Assembly: GCF_019400985.1 (NCBI RefSeq)
Contig: NZ_WTFF01000038.1
Coordinates: forward strand, 1 to 32,909
Direction of reading: 5' to 3'
Source of the DNA: Streptomyces bambusae
GTDB lineage: Bacteria > Actinomycetota > Actinomycetes > Streptomycetales > Streptomycetaceae
DNA length: 32,909 bases
The position numbers and the translations under genes were made by a program. Shown here in pieces: positions 31,213 to 32,909 of this stretch (within the stretch, counting starts at the first letter, position 1; each line of letters starts with the position of its first letter). The notes beneath the pieces were generated by a model. The model was given only the letters and a program-made list of their open reading frames with translations, did not search any database and was not told where the DNA came from.

Positions 31213-32909
31213 ATGGACTTCCGGTTGCTCGGGCCGGTCTCGGCGTTCTCGGGACCGGTCGAGGTGCCGCTCGGGCCGCCCAAGCGCCGGGCGCTGCTGG
31301 CCCTGCTGGTGCTGGCGGACGGTGCGCCTGTGGGCGCGGAGCACGTGATCGACGCGCTGTGGGACGACCGGCCGCCGACCCACGCCCGCACCGTCGTCTA
31401 CGGCCATGTGTCGGCCCTGCGCGGGCTGCTGCGCACGCATGCGGGCGCGGACGTCGTCACCACCTGCGGCGGGTACGCCCTGCGCGCTGCGCCGGGCGCG
31501 GCGGACGTGTGGCGCTTCCGTGAGCTCGTGCGCCGGGCCGCGGCCGCTCCGTCCACAACCGCTCCATCCACGACTGCTCTGGCCGCGGCGGCAGCGGAGC
31601 GGGCGGAACTGTTACGGGGGGCCCTGCGCCTGTGGCGGGGCCGGCCGCTCGGCGGCGTGGGCGACTCGCCGCGGCTGGCCGCGGCGGCCGAGCTGCTGGT
31701 GGAGGAACAGCTCGCGGCACTGGAGCAGTGCGCCGCCGCCCTCGACGCGTGCGGACGGGGCGGTGACGCCCTGCCCCTGCTGCGGCCCGCCGTCGAACGG
31801 CACCCGCTGCGCGAGTCGTTGGTGGCGGCCACCGTCCGGGCGCTGCACCGGGCGGACCGCCAGGCCGACGCCGTCACGCTCTACCAGCGCACCCGACACC
31901 GACTCGCCGACGACCTCGGCATCGACCCGGGCCCCGCCCTCTCCGAGGCCTACCTGGCCCTCCTGCGCACACCCCCGCCCACCACCGAGCACGCCCCAGC
32001 AGCCCAGGTCCAGGCCTGCCGGCCCTCCGCCGACCGGCCCTCCGCCAGCCGGCCCTCCGCCTGCCGGAGGCCCGCCACCCAAACCCCGGCCGGAAGCGCC
32101 GCGGCCGGAGACACCCCGATCGGAGAGGCCCCGTCCGGAGGCACCCCGGTCGGAGGTACCGCGTTCGGGAGCTCCCCGGACGGAGCCACCCTGGTCGGAG
32201 ACACCCCGGCCCGACACGCCCCGGCCGGAGGCACCCCGGCCGGACACGCCGCGTTCGGAAGCTCCCCGGACGGAGCCACCCTGGTCGGAGGCGCCGCGGC
32301 CGGAAGCTCCCCGGACGGCGCCACCCTGGTCGGAGACACCCCGGCCGGGAGCACCCCGGCCGGACACGCCGCGTTCGGGAGCACCCCGGCCGGACACGCC
32401 GCGTTCGGGAGCACCCCGGCCGGACACGCCGCGTTCGGAAGCTCCCCGGTCGGAGGCGCCGCGTTCGGAGGCACCCCGGTCGGAGGCGCCGCGGCCGGAA
32501 GCACCCCGGACGGAGCCACCCTGGTCGGCGACACCGCGGCCGGAAGCACCCCGAACAGAGACGCCCCAGCCGGAGGCTCCCCGTCCGGAAACACCCCGGC
32601 CGGGAGCTCCGCGTCCGGAAGGCCGGCCGCCTCCCAGGCCTCCACCGGGCGAGCCGCCACCTGGCAGGCCACCGCCGAGCAGCCCTACGCACCCCCTCGC
32701 CTGTCGTCTGCCCTCGCCGCGCCGCAGGCCTTGGCGGCGCAGCCCGCGGCCTCCGCAGCGGGGGCCCCGTACGAGCTCCCGTACGAGCCCCCGCCCGGGA
32801 TACCACCGCAGGCCGAGCCGCCGACCATGGCGCCGGCCGAGCCGCAGGCGGTGGCGCCTGGCCCTTATAATCATCTCCGGGCCCACGAGAGCGGGGCTGC
32901 TGTCGTTAG
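31213..32909 (+). CDS. SARP/AfsR-type transcriptional regulator, cut at the contig end
   Basis: At least 548 complete genomic residues are present, with no stop before the edge. Residues about 1-95 are an OmpR-like winged helix (MDFRLLGPV, PKRRALLALLVL, VYGHVSALRGLL), and about 98-252 form the bacterial transcriptional activation domain (ADVWRFREL, AALEQCAAALDAC, LYQRTRHRLADDLGIDPGP). Together they define SARP regulators, which bind direct repeats upstream of target operons. Residues 293-472 are 36 tandem five-residue repeats, then a Pro/Ala-rich stretch. From about 32858 the sequence appears to be adapter, so the true C-terminus is unknown. AAGGGGG precedes the ATG. It diverges from the aegerolysin unit across 70 bases and is a candidate regulator of it. 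Confidence 0.85.
   Translation, partial: MDFRLLGPVSAFSGPVEVPLGPPKRRALLALLVLADGAPVGAEHVIDALWDDRPPTHARTVVYGHVSALRGLLRTHAGADVVTTCGGYALRAAPGAADVWRFRELVRRAAAAPSTTAPSTTALAAAAAERAELLRGALRLWRGRPLGGVGDSPRLAAAAELLVEEQLAALEQCAAALDACGRGGDALPLLRPAVERHPLRESLVAATVRALHRADRQADAVTLYQRTRHRLADDLGIDPGPALSEAYLALLRTPPPTTEHAPAAQVQACRPSADRPSASRPSACRRPATQTPAGSAAAGDTPIGEAPSGGTPVGGTAFGSSPDGATLVGDTPARHAPAGGTPAGHAAFGSSPDGATLVGGAAAGSSPDGATLVGDTPAGSTPAGHAAFGSTPAGHAAFGSTPAGHAAFGSSPVGGAAFGGTPVGGAAAGSTPDGATLVGDTAAGSTPNRDAPAGGSPSGNTPAGSSASGRPAASQASTGRAATWQATAEQPYAPPRLSSALAAPQALAAQPAASAAGAPYELPYEPPPGIPPQAEPPTMAPAEPQAVAPGPYNHLRAHESGAAVV
32089..32628 (+). repeat. 36 tandem 15-base units coding five-residue repeats
   Basis: The units code for X-G-X-X-P/A/L pentads such as AGHAA, FGSSP, DGATL, VGDTP and AGSTP, with Gly in position two in nearly all. 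Higher-order blocks repeat: FGSSP-DGATL-VGxxx occurs twice and AGHAA-FGS four times. This is not the classic A(D/N)LXX pentapeptide-repeat fold. The array lies in the regulator's C-terminal half. Confidence 0.85.
32858..32909. other. Probable sequencing-adapter remnant at the right contig end
   Basis: Bases 32858-32891 align without gaps to the reverse complement of the Nextera read-2 transposase adapter at 28 of 34 positions by my count, with CCCACGAGA intact at 32882-32890. Eight bases, the length of an index, follow. Then 32900-32909 matches the start of the P7-side sequence at 6 of 10. I infer that these 52 bases are not genomic. Confidence 0.75.

Noticed and set aside
32089..32628. Regular repeats resembling a CRISPR array
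   Set aside because: The 15-base period is too short, there are no unique spacers, and the units are in frame with the regulator.

Overview
The window looks like Streptomyces (or a very close relative) chromosome. It has very high GC with strong G/C preference at third codon positions, frequent GTG starts with GGAGG-like ribosome sites, a class I (archaeal-type) lysyl-tRNA synthetase, DUF2637 and DUF3558 proteins, a SARP-type regulator and a pSAM2-like replication/integration module. Both extreme ends resemble degraded Nextera sequencing adapters (about 1-143 and 32858-32909). The window is therefore probably one whole short-read contig, and its last gene is cut by the contig end rather than by biology.

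Layout. 231-2147: a small secreted protein, a YnfA-family membrane protein and a short-chain dehydrogenase. 2167-2705: a decayed IS630-type transposase. 2756-15843: a polymorphic-toxin locus read on the minus strand. It has a 2459-residue secreted RHS protein with an embedded ricin-type lectin, a HINT cleavage domain and a roughly 110-residue unrecognised toxin tip. A small probable immunity gene follows 9 bases later, and a SUKH-family immunity gene lies further downstream, before a strong terminator. Between the two immunity genes sits a roughly 4.5 kb foreign segment (about 3449-8023). It carries a HigB-like toxin, two HTH antitoxin-type genes, a rolling-circle replication initiator, an excisionase and a tyrosine integrase, and is bracketed by near-identical direct repeats. 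It has no transfer gene, so it reads as a reduced actinobacterial integrative element that landed in the immunity array.

16189-19470: a large secreted DNRLRE/FG-GAP surface protein, divergent from the RHS gene. 19792-21879: a free-standing LAGLIDADG endonuclease convergent with the RNA ligase gene rtcB. 22052-25498: two DUF3558-like lipoproteins and a DUF2637 membrane protein. 25616-29372: divergent lysS and argS.

29482-31142 (minus): a possible three-gene unit with a 58-residue hydrophobic peptide, a secreted protein built of two fused aegerolysin-like domains, and a small secreted protein with a beta-trefoil-like tryptophan pattern. 31213 to the end: a divergent SARP-type regulator whose C-terminal part is 36 tandem five-residue repeats. 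The toxin locus with its inserted element and the double-aegerolysin cluster are the least ordinary parts of the window.
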